64,000 bases of DNA from CAVUCE01 sp963739985 (GTDB lineage Bacteria > Bacteroidota > Ignavibacteria > Ignavibacteriales > Ignavibacteriaceae): contig CAVUCE010000021.1 in the NCBI GenBank assembly GCA_963739985.1, forward strand, positions 620,001 through 684,000, in the 5' to 3' direction. Position 1 is the first letter of the stretch. Each line of letters begins with the position of its first letter. Shown in pieces: positions 45,072-53,591 of this stretch. The notes under the pieces are model-generated. The model was not told where the DNA came from. It saw nothing but the letters and a program-made list of their open reading frames with translations, and searched no databases. Made by a program: the position numbers and the translations under genes.

Positions 45072-47186
45072 ATGAATAAAAAATTCTTAATGGCATTAAT
45101 ATTAATGTTTTTCTTAACTGCAGTTGAGTATGCGCAATCTGGCGGAAAGATTGTAGGAAAGGTAACAGATAAAACAAATGGTAATGTATTAATTGGTGCC
45201 AACGTTCTAATAAAAGATATGAGTACCGGCGATGCAACCGATGCTAAAGGTGAATATGTTATATTAAATGTTCCCCCTGGTACATATTCAGTTGAAGCAC
45301 GCATGGTCGGATATCAATCGCAGGTTATTAAAGGCGTAAAGGTTGTTACCGGATTGACGACTCATTTGGATTTTGAGTTAGGAACTAAAGCAGTTGAATT
45401 AAATCAAGTACAAGTTACTGCTTATAAAAATCCTGCTGTTCAGGCGGATTTAACCAGTAAAGTTCAAGCACGTACTGCACAAGAACTTTCTGAGCAGCCA
45501 ATTACAAACTTGAAGGATGTTTTAACTCAAGAAGCCGGTGTTGTTGCAAATAGATTGACTCAATCTGTCAGCAGTCTTCCTGTGTTTGGGCAATATGCAA
45601 CCGTTCCGCAAGACGGTCTTCATTTTAGAGGTGGAAGAGAAAATGAAACATTATATCTTTTTGACGGCATTGATGTAAGGGATGCTGTCTGGGGTGATTT
45701 CAACATCAACCAGGTTAGTGAACAGTTATTAAGTTCGATGGAAACTAGAACCGGAACATTTGGTCCACAATATGGTGAAGCAATGTCAGGTGTAGTTCAA
45801 CTTTCCCCGTACGGACGAATTCCTGCGGCGCCGAAATTTTCTATAAAAGCATTTACTGATAAACTAGTTAAAGATGCTTCGGAAAATACATACAGTTATG
45901 ATATTATGCTTTCAGCTCCACTTCCATTTTATAAAAAATTGGGATTTATTTATGCTAACCGGACTTATAGCACAGACGGTTATATATATGGATATATCTA
46001 TCCTAATTTTGTTAACAGCGAAGGAACTGATAAGAGCGGGACGCCGGAAAAAGTTCCGATGCAATATCAGGACAATGAATTTAACTTCGGTAAGATTATT
46101 TGGCAACCTGTCGATGCGCTTCATCTTTCTGTTGGAGGTTTCATTGGCGTAACTCATCAAGGTTTGTATAACCATTACTTTAAGTATGATCCCTATGGCA
46201 CACCTAGAATTTGGAAAAAAGATAATCTGGGTTACGTTAAAATAAATTACATCATCAATAAGAATAGTTATTTAAATCTTGATTTAGCTAATTACGAAAG
46301 AAAATTCCAATCCTATGTATGGCCCAATTTTGATTATTATTCAATTAGACCTGAAACCGGGAACGGTGAATTTGCGGTCACAGGTGAAGACTATGTTTAT
46401 TTTCATACATTTTTTAACCGAAAAGAAATTAAACTTAACTACGAATTACAGGCATCTAAAATTCATAGTTTATCCATAGGCGGAACAGCTAATTTTTTAA
46501 AAACAGATTTAGAAAGAATTAATCCTCAAGGCGGAACAGCGCTTGAAAAATATAGCTATAGACCATTTCATTTGGGAGCCGAGGTAAAAGATAAAATGGA
46601 ATTCGATGAAATGGGGCTTGTAATAAATCTTGGTGCAAGATTAGACTATCTCAATAACAATCGTCAAGTCCTAAGCGATATTAGACAGTTAACTGATCTT
46701 TCTGCTCCTATGCAAAAAGAAAAGCCCGTTTTTTATATAACCCCGAGATTAGGAGTCAGTTTCCCGATAGCTAAGCAAGCTGCTATTAGATTTGGCTACG
46801 GACATTTTTATCAATACCCGAATTATTACAAAGTTTTTGAAGGTACATATTATCTTCAGGCAACCGGTCAGTATAGACCTAATCCCCACATTCAGCAGGC
46901 GCCATTATCAATGCCGGATATTAAACAGGAAGAAACTGTTAATTATGAATTTGGATTGCAAACAAAAATTAGTAACGATGTCTCTTTTGATATAACTGCA
47001 TTTTATAGGAAGACTAGCAATTTAATCGGTGTATCGGTTACAGAAACTGAAAGCGGTAAAAGATTTTCGTTATTTGATAACCTAGATTATGCAACTGTTA
47101 AAGGTATAGAATTTTCTTTTAAAGAAAAGATTTTCAAACCATTTTTCGGCATTTCTAAATTATACTTTATCAAGAACATTGGTTAG
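45072..47186 (+). CDS. TonB-dependent outer-membrane receptor, cassette B (main part; frameshift at 47157)
   Basis: SusC-like receptor. A signal peptide (MALILMFFLTAVEYAQ) is followed by a carboxypeptidase-regulatory-like domain (KIVGKVTDKTNGNVLIGANV, then YVILNVPPGTYSVEARMVGY), the plug (LHFRGGRENETLYLFDGIDV, then TGTFGPQYGEAMSGVVQL) and the beta-barrel. The frame runs out at TAG 47184 after the meaningless text KLYFIKNIG. Removing one A from the AAA at 47157-47159 gives GISNYTLSRTLVSTSIFFNR, a normal barrel strand, and the rest of the protein in the next entry. The repaired length is about 847 residues. It is first in the triad with 47643 and 49866, as in cassette A. Confidence 0.87.
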   Translation: MNKKFLMALILMFFLTAVEYAQSGGKIVGKVTDKTNGNVLIGANVLIKDMSTGDATDAKGEYVILNVPPGTYSVEARMVGYQSQVIKGVKVVTGLTTHLDFELGTKAVELNQVQVTAYKNPAVQADLTSKVQARTAQELSEQPITNLKDVLTQEAGVVANRLTQSVSSLPVFGQYATVPQDGLHFRGGRENETLYLFDGIDVRDAVWGDFNINQVSEQLLSSMETRTGTFGPQYGEAMSGVVQLSPYGRIPAAPKFSIKAFTDKLVKDASENTYSYDIMLSAPLPFYKKLGFIYANRTYSTDGYIYGYIYPNFVNSEGTDKSGTPEKVPMQYQDNEFNFGKIIWQPVDALHLSVGGFIGVTHQGLYNHYFKYDPYGTPRIWKKDNLGYVKINYIINKNSYLNLDLANYERKFQSYVWPNFDYYSIRPETGNGEFAVTGEDYVYFHTFFNRKEIKLNYELQASKIHSLSIGGTANFLKTDLERINPQGGTALEKYSYRPFHLGAEVKDKMEFDEMGLVINLGARLDYLNNNRQVLSDIRQLTDLSAPMQKEKPVFYITPRLGVSFPIAKQAAIRFGYGHFYQYPNYYKVFEGTYYLQATGQYRPNPHIQQAPLSMPDIKQEETVNYEFGLQTKISNDVSFDITAFYRKTSNLIGVSVTETESGKRFSLFDNLDYATVKGIEFSFKEKIFKPFFGISKLYFIKNIG

Positions 47187-47616
47187 CACATCAATATTTT
47201 TCAATCGGCCTACAGATGAATCACGCACGTTTCCGGCGGATTGGGATCAACCGAATGTATTTCAAGGTAATGTACATTATGAATCAACTGACGGCTATGG
47301 ATTCTCTCTTTACGGCAGCATTTCATCTGGATTGCCGTATACGCAATCAAGATTTGACCCAAATGGAGCTAGAGCTCCATCATTGCATGAATTGAATCTT
47401 GAATTATTCAAAAACTTTAAAATGTTCGGATTTAAGCAACAATTTTTTATACAAATTCAAAATGTTACAAATGATCAAAACATTTATTGGGTTTATTCTG
47501 ATTCTGGAATTCCAGGTCAAGATACTGATCCGGCAACTTCTTATGATTATACAAACGATCCAACTGAATATGGTCCCGGAAGAGTAATTCAGATTGGTAT
47601 AAAAATTTCGAACTAA
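47158..47616 (+). CDS. TonB-dependent receptor of cassette B, C-terminal barrel fragment
   Basis: Last about 150 residues of the receptor in the shifted frame. It contains the family's late barrel motifs FPADWDQPNVFQGNVHYES (the DWDQ turn of Ignavibacteria-type receptors) and GFSLYGSISSGLPYTQSRFD. It ends GRVIQIGIKISN, without the usual terminal aromatic residue. It has no start signal and cannot work alone. The following gene begins 26 bases later. Confidence 0.8.
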   Translation, partial: NYTLSRTLVSTSIFFNRPTDESRTFPADWDQPNVFQGNVHYESTDGYGFSLYGSISSGLPYTQSRFDPNGARAPSLHELNLELFKNFKMFGFKQQFFIQIQNVTNDQNIYWVYSDSGIPGQDTDPATSYDYTNDPTEYGPGRVIQIGIKISN

Positions 47617-47642
47617 TTTTAACTAAATACAATGGTATTGTT

Positions 47643-49853
47643 ATGATGAAAACAAAAAGCTCATATCTCTTTGCATTGGCATTTACTATATTCATATTCT
47701 TTTCTGGTGTAAAATCTGTTGTTGCACAACAAAGAGATCCGATGCAATATAAAAGATGGAATGAACTTAATATAAATAAAGTCTCTACTGTTTTTGATAA
47801 CGTTGGAATGTTGTGTGACGGTGATAATCAAAATTATAATCTCGCAAGAGAGCCTTCTTTTGAGTATCCAACAGGAAGTGGAATTCAATATGGAACATGT
47901 ATTGCAGTCACTATTGGTGCTCCTTATCCTCAAGATTCAGCAGTTATAGGAGGAGTTAATCCTAATAATTATCCTTATTGTGATGGTACTATGGATGAGG
48001 GGCCGGCCGATTTTTGGAACCAGGAACATTTTGCACCATACCCGGAGTATGTAAACCCGACTGTAGCATCAATTAGTACGGATAAAAGTTCTTGGCCAAG
48101 TAAATGGCCTCAGTATCTTCCCAACTATTATTATTACGATGGTGTTTCTGATACCAAGGTAAATAACGATCAGTTACCTAAAGTTCCAATCAATTTAGAT
48201 CCTAACACCGGCTGGCCTGGTTTCGGCCCTGATGGTAAACAACTTTGCGATCAAGGTATGTATAGTGTCCTGTATAGCTGGGGCGGGCCCGATCAAATTG
48301 GTTCGGCAAACCCGCAGACTCGATGGTTGAGAACTCAGTTGATTATGAGAAGTATGGCTTGGAAAGGCACTCTTTATCAGGATTTTATAGTTTGGGTTTT
48401 TATAGTCAGAAACCCTACTAATAAAACAATAAAAGATGTTAGTATGGGCGTTCATGATGATATGGGATTTTTGCCTGCATTTTTACCCGGAATTAGCGGA
48501 GATGCTGATCGTGAATTTTATGATCCGAGTCTTCAGTTAGCTTATAGCTGGGATGATGACGGTTCTGAAATTAATCCTACAACCGGAGGAACCATGACTG
48601 CTAAAGATATTGCGTGGGGTGGAGTTGCGGTTCTGAAAATACCTGGTGGAAATGGAAGAGTTCGATCATACGATGCAACACATTATTGGAAAGGTCAAAC
48701 TACTCCAGCCGGAAGCGGCGGAGATCCGGAAATGTATTATAAATGGAATCTAAGAAATGAAAATGATCCTGAAGATAGCGACGGTGATGGAATTGATGAT
48801 GACTTTGATCATGATGGTGTACCGGATACTGTTAACGGCGGTCCAAATTATTATGTTGCCTCCGGTGCAGATGGAGTCCAGGTGTTAGGTTCTCACAAAT
48901 TTGATCTTAAGCCTGGTGAAATGGACACACTAATTTTTGCTACTGTTTTTGGGAATACTGAAAAGGATCTTAAAACTCATGCACAAGCAGCAATTTCACT
49001 TTATCAACATGATTGGAAACCACTAAAAGCGCCTGAAGCACCTGCAGTTGAAGCATTCAGTGGTGATGGACAGGTTACTTTAGTATGGGGGAGCAAGAGT
49101 GAGCAAGACAAAAAATTTGAAGGTTATAAAATATATCGTTCTCAAGATAACGGACAAACATGGGGTTCAAGTAGCTTTAACGATTTTCAAGGCGGTACAC
49201 ATTATGTACCTTTAAAACAATTTGATCTTAAAGACGGAATAAGCGGAAACTATAAAACATTACCTGAGTTTGCTTGGTATAATTTGGGAAGTGAAACTGG
49301 GCTTCCTTCCAAATTTCTTGTTCAGGGCGATACTTTGAAAGGTTTTAATTTAGGTCATAATTTGAAGTATTTATCAAACGGTGATTCTGCAAATATATAT
49401 GTGGATAGAACGGTACTTAATGGTGTAAACTACCGATATTATATTGCAGCTTATGATACTGGAAACGGGATAACCGGACCTCTTGAAAATTCTGCTGCTT
49501 CTACAGCTAACGACGGAAGTAATACTGTTTCTCTTGTTCCGCAATTAAGTGTTGCTACAACCAGTTTAGATCAAGTTACAGTTGTGCCTAATCCTTATGT
49601 TGTATCTACAGTTTGGGAGACCGGGTGGAAAGAGCATATAATTCAATTTACAGGAATGCCTCAAACTGCTACGATAAAAATCTTCAACTCGAGCGGGGAG
49701 TTAATAAAAACCATTAGAAAAGATGATAACTCGAGTATTGCTAAGTGGGATCTTAAAAATGAAAATAACCAGTTAGCGGCGCCGGGTGTTTATTTCTATT
49801 ATATAAATTCTTCAATAGGTAATAAAACAGGCAAAATTTTTGTAATTCTTTAA
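47643..49853 (+). CDS. Secreted Fn3-containing protein with divergent secretion tail (cassette B middle gene)
   Basis: Exported protein of 736 residues; signal peptide ends GVKSVVAQ. It is the counterpart of the 609-residue protein in cassette A: same position, same long beta-rich N-terminal region (GTLYQDFIVWVFIVRNPTNK, then SMGVHDDMGF), an Fn3-like domain (DGQVTLVWGSKSEQDKKFEG, then YKIYRSQDNGQTW) and a divergent tail (VTVVPNPYVVST, IKIFNSSGELIKTI, APGVYFYYINSS). An Asp-rich thrombospondin-3-like calcium motif (DSDGDGIDDDFDHDGVPD) lies at about residue 378. Start ATG 47643 or 47646, with weak ribosome sites. A SusD-like ligand-capture role is inferred from position only; a secreted cargo protein exported by the PorV-like partner is the alternative. 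Confidence 0.72.
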   Translation: MMKTKSSYLFALAFTIFIFFSGVKSVVAQQRDPMQYKRWNELNINKVSTVFDNVGMLCDGDNQNYNLAREPSFEYPTGSGIQYGTCIAVTIGAPYPQDSAVIGGVNPNNYPYCDGTMDEGPADFWNQEHFAPYPEYVNPTVASISTDKSSWPSKWPQYLPNYYYYDGVSDTKVNNDQLPKVPINLDPNTGWPGFGPDGKQLCDQGMYSVLYSWGGPDQIGSANPQTRWLRTQLIMRSMAWKGTLYQDFIVWVFIVRNPTNKTIKDVSMGVHDDMGFLPAFLPGISGDADREFYDPSLQLAYSWDDDGSEINPTTGGTMTAKDIAWGGVAVLKIPGGNGRVRSYDATHYWKGQTTPAGSGGDPEMYYKWNLRNENDPEDSDGDGIDDDFDHDGVPDTVNGGPNYYVASGADGVQVLGSHKFDLKPGEMDTLIFATVFGNTEKDLKTHAQAAISLYQHDWKPLKAPEAPAVEAFSGDGQVTLVWGSKSEQDKKFEGYKIYRSQDNGQTWGSSSFNDFQGGTHYVPLKQFDLKDGISGNYKTLPEFAWYNLGSETGLPSKFLVQGDTLKGFNLGHNLKYLSNGDSANIYVDRTVLNGVNYRYYIAAYDTGNGITGPLENSAASTANDGSNTVSLVPQLSVATTSLDQVTVVPNPYVVSTVWETGWKEHIIQFTGMPQTATIKIFNSSGELIKTIRKDDNSSIAKWDLKNENNQLAAPGVYFYYINSSIGNKTGKIFVIL

Positions 49854-49865
49854 TAAGGTAAAAAA

Positions 49866-50930
49866 ATGTTAGAGTTTATTAAAAAGAAAAAGTTAAAATG
49901 GTTTGAAAATAACAGTTTATATATAAGCACTTTTATTATTTTTCTATCCGCTTTTATATTTTCTGTAGGCAGTGTTTATGCACAAAATAATAATGCTGGA
50001 ACTTCTGCCGCTAATTTTCTTAAGATCGGAGTTGGAGCTCGCCCGATGGCAATGGGTGACGCTGCTATTTCAACGGTAAGTTCACCTGAAGCAATGTATT
50101 GGAATGTAGCGGCACTATCCAGAATAAATAGCGATGTTGCGGTTTCGGTTTCAACTATGGATTGGCTTGTGGGAACAAGGCATTCTTATATTGCTGCGGC
50201 TTTAAATTTAGACGAAGTCGGCATAATCGGAATGGATATTCAATATCTTAATTACGGTAAAATTGAAGAAACGACAGTGTATAATCAACATGGAACAGGT
50301 CGATATTTCTCAGCAAGTGATATGGCTATAGGTATAGGGTATTCGAGAAAACTTACAGACAGATTTGCTTTTGGGATAAAAGCAAAATATATCTCTGAAA
50401 ATATTGCAGATGCTAATGCAGGCACTTTTGGATTTGATGTTGGTGCAATTTTCAGAACGACATTCTTTAATAATAATCTAAGATTAGCTGCTGCAATTTC
50501 TAATTTTGGAACTAGCATGCAATTTACCGGAAGTAATTTGAATGTATCATATTCTGTACCCGATAATCCTAGTAATAAAGAGATTCCTGCAACGTTGACT
50601 ACAATTAAGTGGGATATTCCATTGCTTTTTAGATTTGGTATTTCTAATTATTTTATAAATAATGATGAATGGAGCGTGCTTGTAGCATATGATATTCTTG
50701 ACAGCCGCGATTATCAAGTAAGGCATAATTTAGGTGCTGAGATAGGTTATGATAAACTTATTTATCTAAGAGGAGGATATAAATTTAATTATAGTGAAGT
50801 AAGTTATACGGTTGGAGTAGGATTAGATTTCACTAATATATTAAATCAAAATCTGAAACTGGACTATTCATACATTAATTACGGAGTATTTAACGGATTG
50901 AATCAATTTACACTAAATGTAGGATTCTAA
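49866..50930 (+). CDS. PorV/PorQ-like outer-membrane protein (UPF0164 family), cassette B
   Basis: Outer-membrane barrel of 354 residues in the PorV family. A long leader with a hydrophobic segment (TFIIFLSAFIFSVGSVYAQ) is followed by NFLKIGVGARPMAMGDAAIS and AMYWNVAALSRINSDVAVSV, then regular beta-strands ending QFTLNVGF. Start ATG 49866 with AAGGT upstream, 12 bases after the Fn3/tail protein. The extended basic N-region (KKKKLKW) before the signal helix is unusual. With 6005-6958 it shows that each receptor cassette carries its own PorV-like protein. Confidence 0.87.
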   Translation: MLEFIKKKKLKWFENNSLYISTFIIFLSAFIFSVGSVYAQNNNAGTSAANFLKIGVGARPMAMGDAAISTVSSPEAMYWNVAALSRINSDVAVSVSTMDWLVGTRHSYIAAALNLDEVGIIGMDIQYLNYGKIEETTVYNQHGTGRYFSASDMAIGIGYSRKLTDRFAFGIKAKYISENIADANAGTFGFDVGAIFRTTFFNNNLRLAAAISNFGTSMQFTGSNLNVSYSVPDNPSNKEIPATLTTIKWDIPLLFRFGISNYFINNDEWSVLVAYDILDSRDYQVRHNLGAEIGYDKLIYLRGGYKFNYSEVSYTVGVGLDFTNILNQNLKLDYSYINYGVFNGLNQFTLNVGF

Positions 50931-50956
50931 TAAATTAGAATAATAATTTAGTTTGT

Positions 50957-51751
50957 CTAAACTATTATCACCTTTATACCAGCATTTTTAATTCTGGCTA
51001 ATTCGTCACTTGTGATATTTGAGTCTGTAATCAAGGTATGAATTTTACTAATCGGACTAATTAATGAGAAACTTCGTTTTAAGAATTTACTTGAATCGGA
51101 AAGTACAATAACTTCTTTTGAACTTTCAATAATCAATTTATAAAGTGAAGCATCTTCAAGATTTGTAGTTGAAATTCCGTACTTTGAATCGATACCTTTA
51201 ACGCCGATAAATGCTTTATCACAATAAATTTTTTTTACGCTATCCTCTGCAATGGGCCCGAATAAAGAAAATGTTTTTTGATCTAAATTTCCGCCGGTCA
51301 TAATTACTGTTACTTCAGTGTTGTTAATAAATTGAGTTGCAATATTTAAAGAATTTGTAATGATGGTAATATTTTTAGAACTCGCTAAGTTCTTAGCCAT
51401 TTCAAGTGTTGTACTTCCGGCATTGATTATTATTGTGTCGTTTTCTTTTACTAATTCGGAGGCTTTTATACCTATTGCTTGTTTAATTTTTAGATTAGAT
51501 GAAGATTCATCTTTTGATTTATAATCTGTGCTGATACTTTTAGATTGAATTGCACCGCCGCGAGTGCGTACTAATAATCCTTTGTTTTCAAGTTTCTTAA
51601 GATCGTTACGAATGGTTACTGCACTTACATTAAATATTTCACATAGTTCTTTATTCAATATACTGCCGCTTGAAGCGAGCATTTTTAATATTTGTGTTCT
51701 TCTGTTTAGCGTTAAATCTCCTTCAGAGGAGATCTTATTTTTCTGTTCCAT
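50957..51751 (-). CDS. DeoR family transcriptional regulator, second copy
   Basis: DeoR repressor of 264 residues, close paralogue of the 32627 protein. The winged helix is RRTQILKMLASSGSILNKEL then FNVSAVTIRNDLKKLENKGL; the sensor has IIINAGSTTLEMAKNL, KAFIGVKGIDSKYGIST and VLSDSSKFLKRSFSLI. The change of DSGTTT to NAGSTT in the sensor loop suggests a different effector. It converges with the cassette B PorV-like gene and is divergent from the APC permease with 107 bases between. It probably controls the permease, cassette B, or both. Confidence 0.92.
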   Translation of the reverse strand: MEQKNKISSEGDLTLNRRTQILKMLASSGSILNKELCEIFNVSAVTIRNDLKKLENKGLLVRTRGGAIQSKSISTDYKSKDESSSNLKIKQAIGIKASELVKENDTIIINAGSTTLEMAKNLASSKNITIITNSLNIATQFINNTEVTVIMTGGNLDQKTFSLFGPIAEDSVKKIYCDKAFIGVKGIDSKYGISTTNLEDASLYKLIIESSKEVIVLSDSSKFLKRSFSLISPISKIHTLITDSNITSDELARIKNAGIKVIIV

Positions 51752-51858
51752 AAAATAAATCCATATAAAAGTTAGTCAGTAACTAGTAAAAAACTTTACT
51801 GTTAAAAAATCAAAATACAAATAAATGTAATTACTCAAAAAAAATAATCGGATGATAC

Positions 51859-53232
51859 ATGGAAAATAGTAAACTTGATAGAAGCCTCGGACAACTTCAT
51901 GCCACAGCTACGAATATGGCAACCATGGTTGGTATCGGACCTTTTATAACAATTCCGCTTATAGTTTCTGCAATGGGAGGCCCGCAGGCAATGCTGGGTT
52001 GGGTAGTTGGCGCAATTATAGCAATTTCAGACGGTCAAGTTTGGGCTGAATTGAGTACATCTCTCAAAGGCGAAGGTGGAACTTATATTTATTTAAGAGA
52101 TGCTTATAAAAAGTATTTCGGGAAGTTAATCGCTTTCTTATTTATTTGGTCATTTCTCTTGAGCGGTCCTTTTGAGATTGCTTCCGGCTTTGTTGGTATG
52201 ATGCAGTATGTTTCTTTCATTTGGCCAGCATTAACTCCGATGCATATTAGACTTCTTGCTTTCTCAGCGGGCTTATTAACAATAATTCTCCATTACAATA
52301 GAATAAAAATGGTTGGCGCTATTACTGTTGTTTTATGGGTTGTAATGCTGATAACTGTTGGGATCACCATATTTGTTGGTTTAACACACTTTCATCCTGA
52401 GCATGCATTCGCGTTTCCCACAGGCTGGTTTTCGTTTTCCTGGGGTTTTGTGATGGGACTTGGAAGTGCGACTTTAATAGCCATGTACGATTTGCTGGGC
52501 TATTATAATATTTGTTATATGGAAGAAGAAGTAAAAAATCCGGGTCGAGTGTTCCCTCGGGCAATAATATGGTCGACTGTAGGTGTTACATTAATTTATG
52601 CGGTAATGAATTTTTCTATACTCGGTATGATGCCTTGGAAAGATATCGCAAAATCAACTCACATTGTTTCCGATTTGTTTTTAAAACTATACGGACACAC
52701 TCCGGCAGTAATCATTACTGTGCTTGTGGCAATAACAGCTTATGGTTCAATCTACGCTTTAATGATGAGTTATTCTCGACTTCCTTTTGTAGCAGCAAGA
52801 GACGGTTTTTTCTTTGATTGGTTAAAAAAGATTCATCCTACAAAGCATTTTCCACACCATTCTCTTTTGCTGGTAGGACTAATTACTTGTTTTGCCAGTC
52901 TGTTTGATCTAGGCTTTATAATAGAGGCAACTCTTGCAAGTAGGATATTAATACAATTCTTAGGTCAAAATGTAGGGCTCACGGTTTTAAGAAAAAGTCA
53001 ACCTGATTTGAAAAGACCTTATAAAATGTGGTTATATCCAATACCTTCAGTCGTGGCATTCTGTGGTTTTAGTTTCATTTTTATTAGTTCGGGTTTAGCT
53101 GCTATTGGAGTTGGGCTTTTGTGGTTACTTCTTGGAATTGTTGTTTTCCTTTTATGGGCAAAAAAACACAACGAATGGCCGTTTGCACCGTTGGAAGACC
53201 TAAAGATAAATTCAAGAGACGGTGAAGAGTAA
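51859..53232 (+). CDS. APC superfamily permease (amino acid/polyamine type)
   Basis: Inner-membrane transporter of 457 residues with about 12 hydrophobic helices. It opens with the APC signature (NMATMVGIGPFITIPLIVSA, GGPQAMLGWVVGAIIA) and GEGGTYIYLRDAYKKYFGKL in helix 3. YNICYMEEEVKNPGRVFPRA is the typical loop after helix 6, and it ends FAPLEDLK. The substrate is probably an amino acid or amine; it is not a sugar transporter by family. It is transcribed away from the second DeoR gene. Its place in a glycan island would fit import of amino acids from glycoprotein, but that is inference. Confidence 0.88.
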   Translation: MENSKLDRSLGQLHATATNMATMVGIGPFITIPLIVSAMGGPQAMLGWVVGAIIAISDGQVWAELSTSLKGEGGTYIYLRDAYKKYFGKLIAFLFIWSFLLSGPFEIASGFVGMMQYVSFIWPALTPMHIRLLAFSAGLLTIILHYNRIKMVGAITVVLWVVMLITVGITIFVGLTHFHPEHAFAFPTGWFSFSWGFVMGLGSATLIAMYDLLGYYNICYMEEEVKNPGRVFPRAIIWSTVGVTLIYAVMNFSILGMMPWKDIAKSTHIVSDLFLKLYGHTPAVIITVLVAITAYGSIYALMMSYSRLPFVAARDGFFFDWLKKIHPTKHFPHHSLLLVGLITCFASLFDLGFIIEATLASRILIQFLGQNVGLTVLRKSQPDLKRPYKMWLYPIPSVVAFCGFSFIFISSGLAAIGVGLLWLLLGIVVFLLWAKKHNEWPFAPLEDLKINSRDGEE

Positions 53233-53298
53233 AACTGATTTGCAAAAAAAAATCCGTTACTATTATTTAAGAAATTTTATTAATTATAGATAATTTAT

Positions 53299-53323
53299 AG
53301 GCAGAAATATTTTATTTCTGCCT
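53299..53323 (+). terminator. Terminator of the APC permease gene
   Basis: AGGCAGAAATA (53299-53309) pairs perfectly with TATTTCTGCCT (53313-53323) around a TTT loop, 66 bases after the permease stop. The tight loop and following T-rich stretch make it a good intrinsic terminator. Confidence 0.78.
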
Positions 53324-53495
53324 TACATTCCTTATTTAAAAATCATTACTGTCAGTATCTAAATAATTCTGGGGAGTCTTATTGGCGGTAATATACTTTT
53401 CATAAATTATAATTACGATACTTAATCTATTTAAATGAGCATCTTATTAACTGAAATTTATATCAAAATAATTATTAAAATATTTTAAATATTAC

Positions 53496-53523
53496 TTGAC
53501 AATAATTAAAAAAATTTTAAAAT
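53496..53523 (+). promoter_or_regulatory. Possible promoter of the GH114-type gene
   Basis: TTGACA (53496-53501) is followed after 16 bases by TAAAAT (53518-53523), 68 bases before ATG 53592. The -35 box is perfect, the -10 box is poor, and A/T-rich sequence makes chance matches likely. It resembles the better promoter at 33560. Confidence 0.42.
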
Positions 53524-53591
53524 TGATTTTAGGCTCAGGAAGATAAAACAAAAAATAAAAAAAACATTTTCGAACACCGGGAATTTTTAGT

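Larger units (their letters stand above)
53233..53591 (+). other. 359-base intergenic region before the GH114-type gene
   Basis: No gene is visible. The region contains the permease terminator (53299-53323) and a possible promoter (53496-53523), each listed separately. The rest is A/T-rich with no repeat or palindrome that I could find. Confidence 0.6.

Noticed and set aside
50949..50964. Hairpin TAGTTT-GTCT-AAACTA between the PorV-like gene and the second DeoR gene
   Set aside because: Only A/T pairs apart from one G-C, and it overlaps the DeoR stop; too weak to call a terminator.
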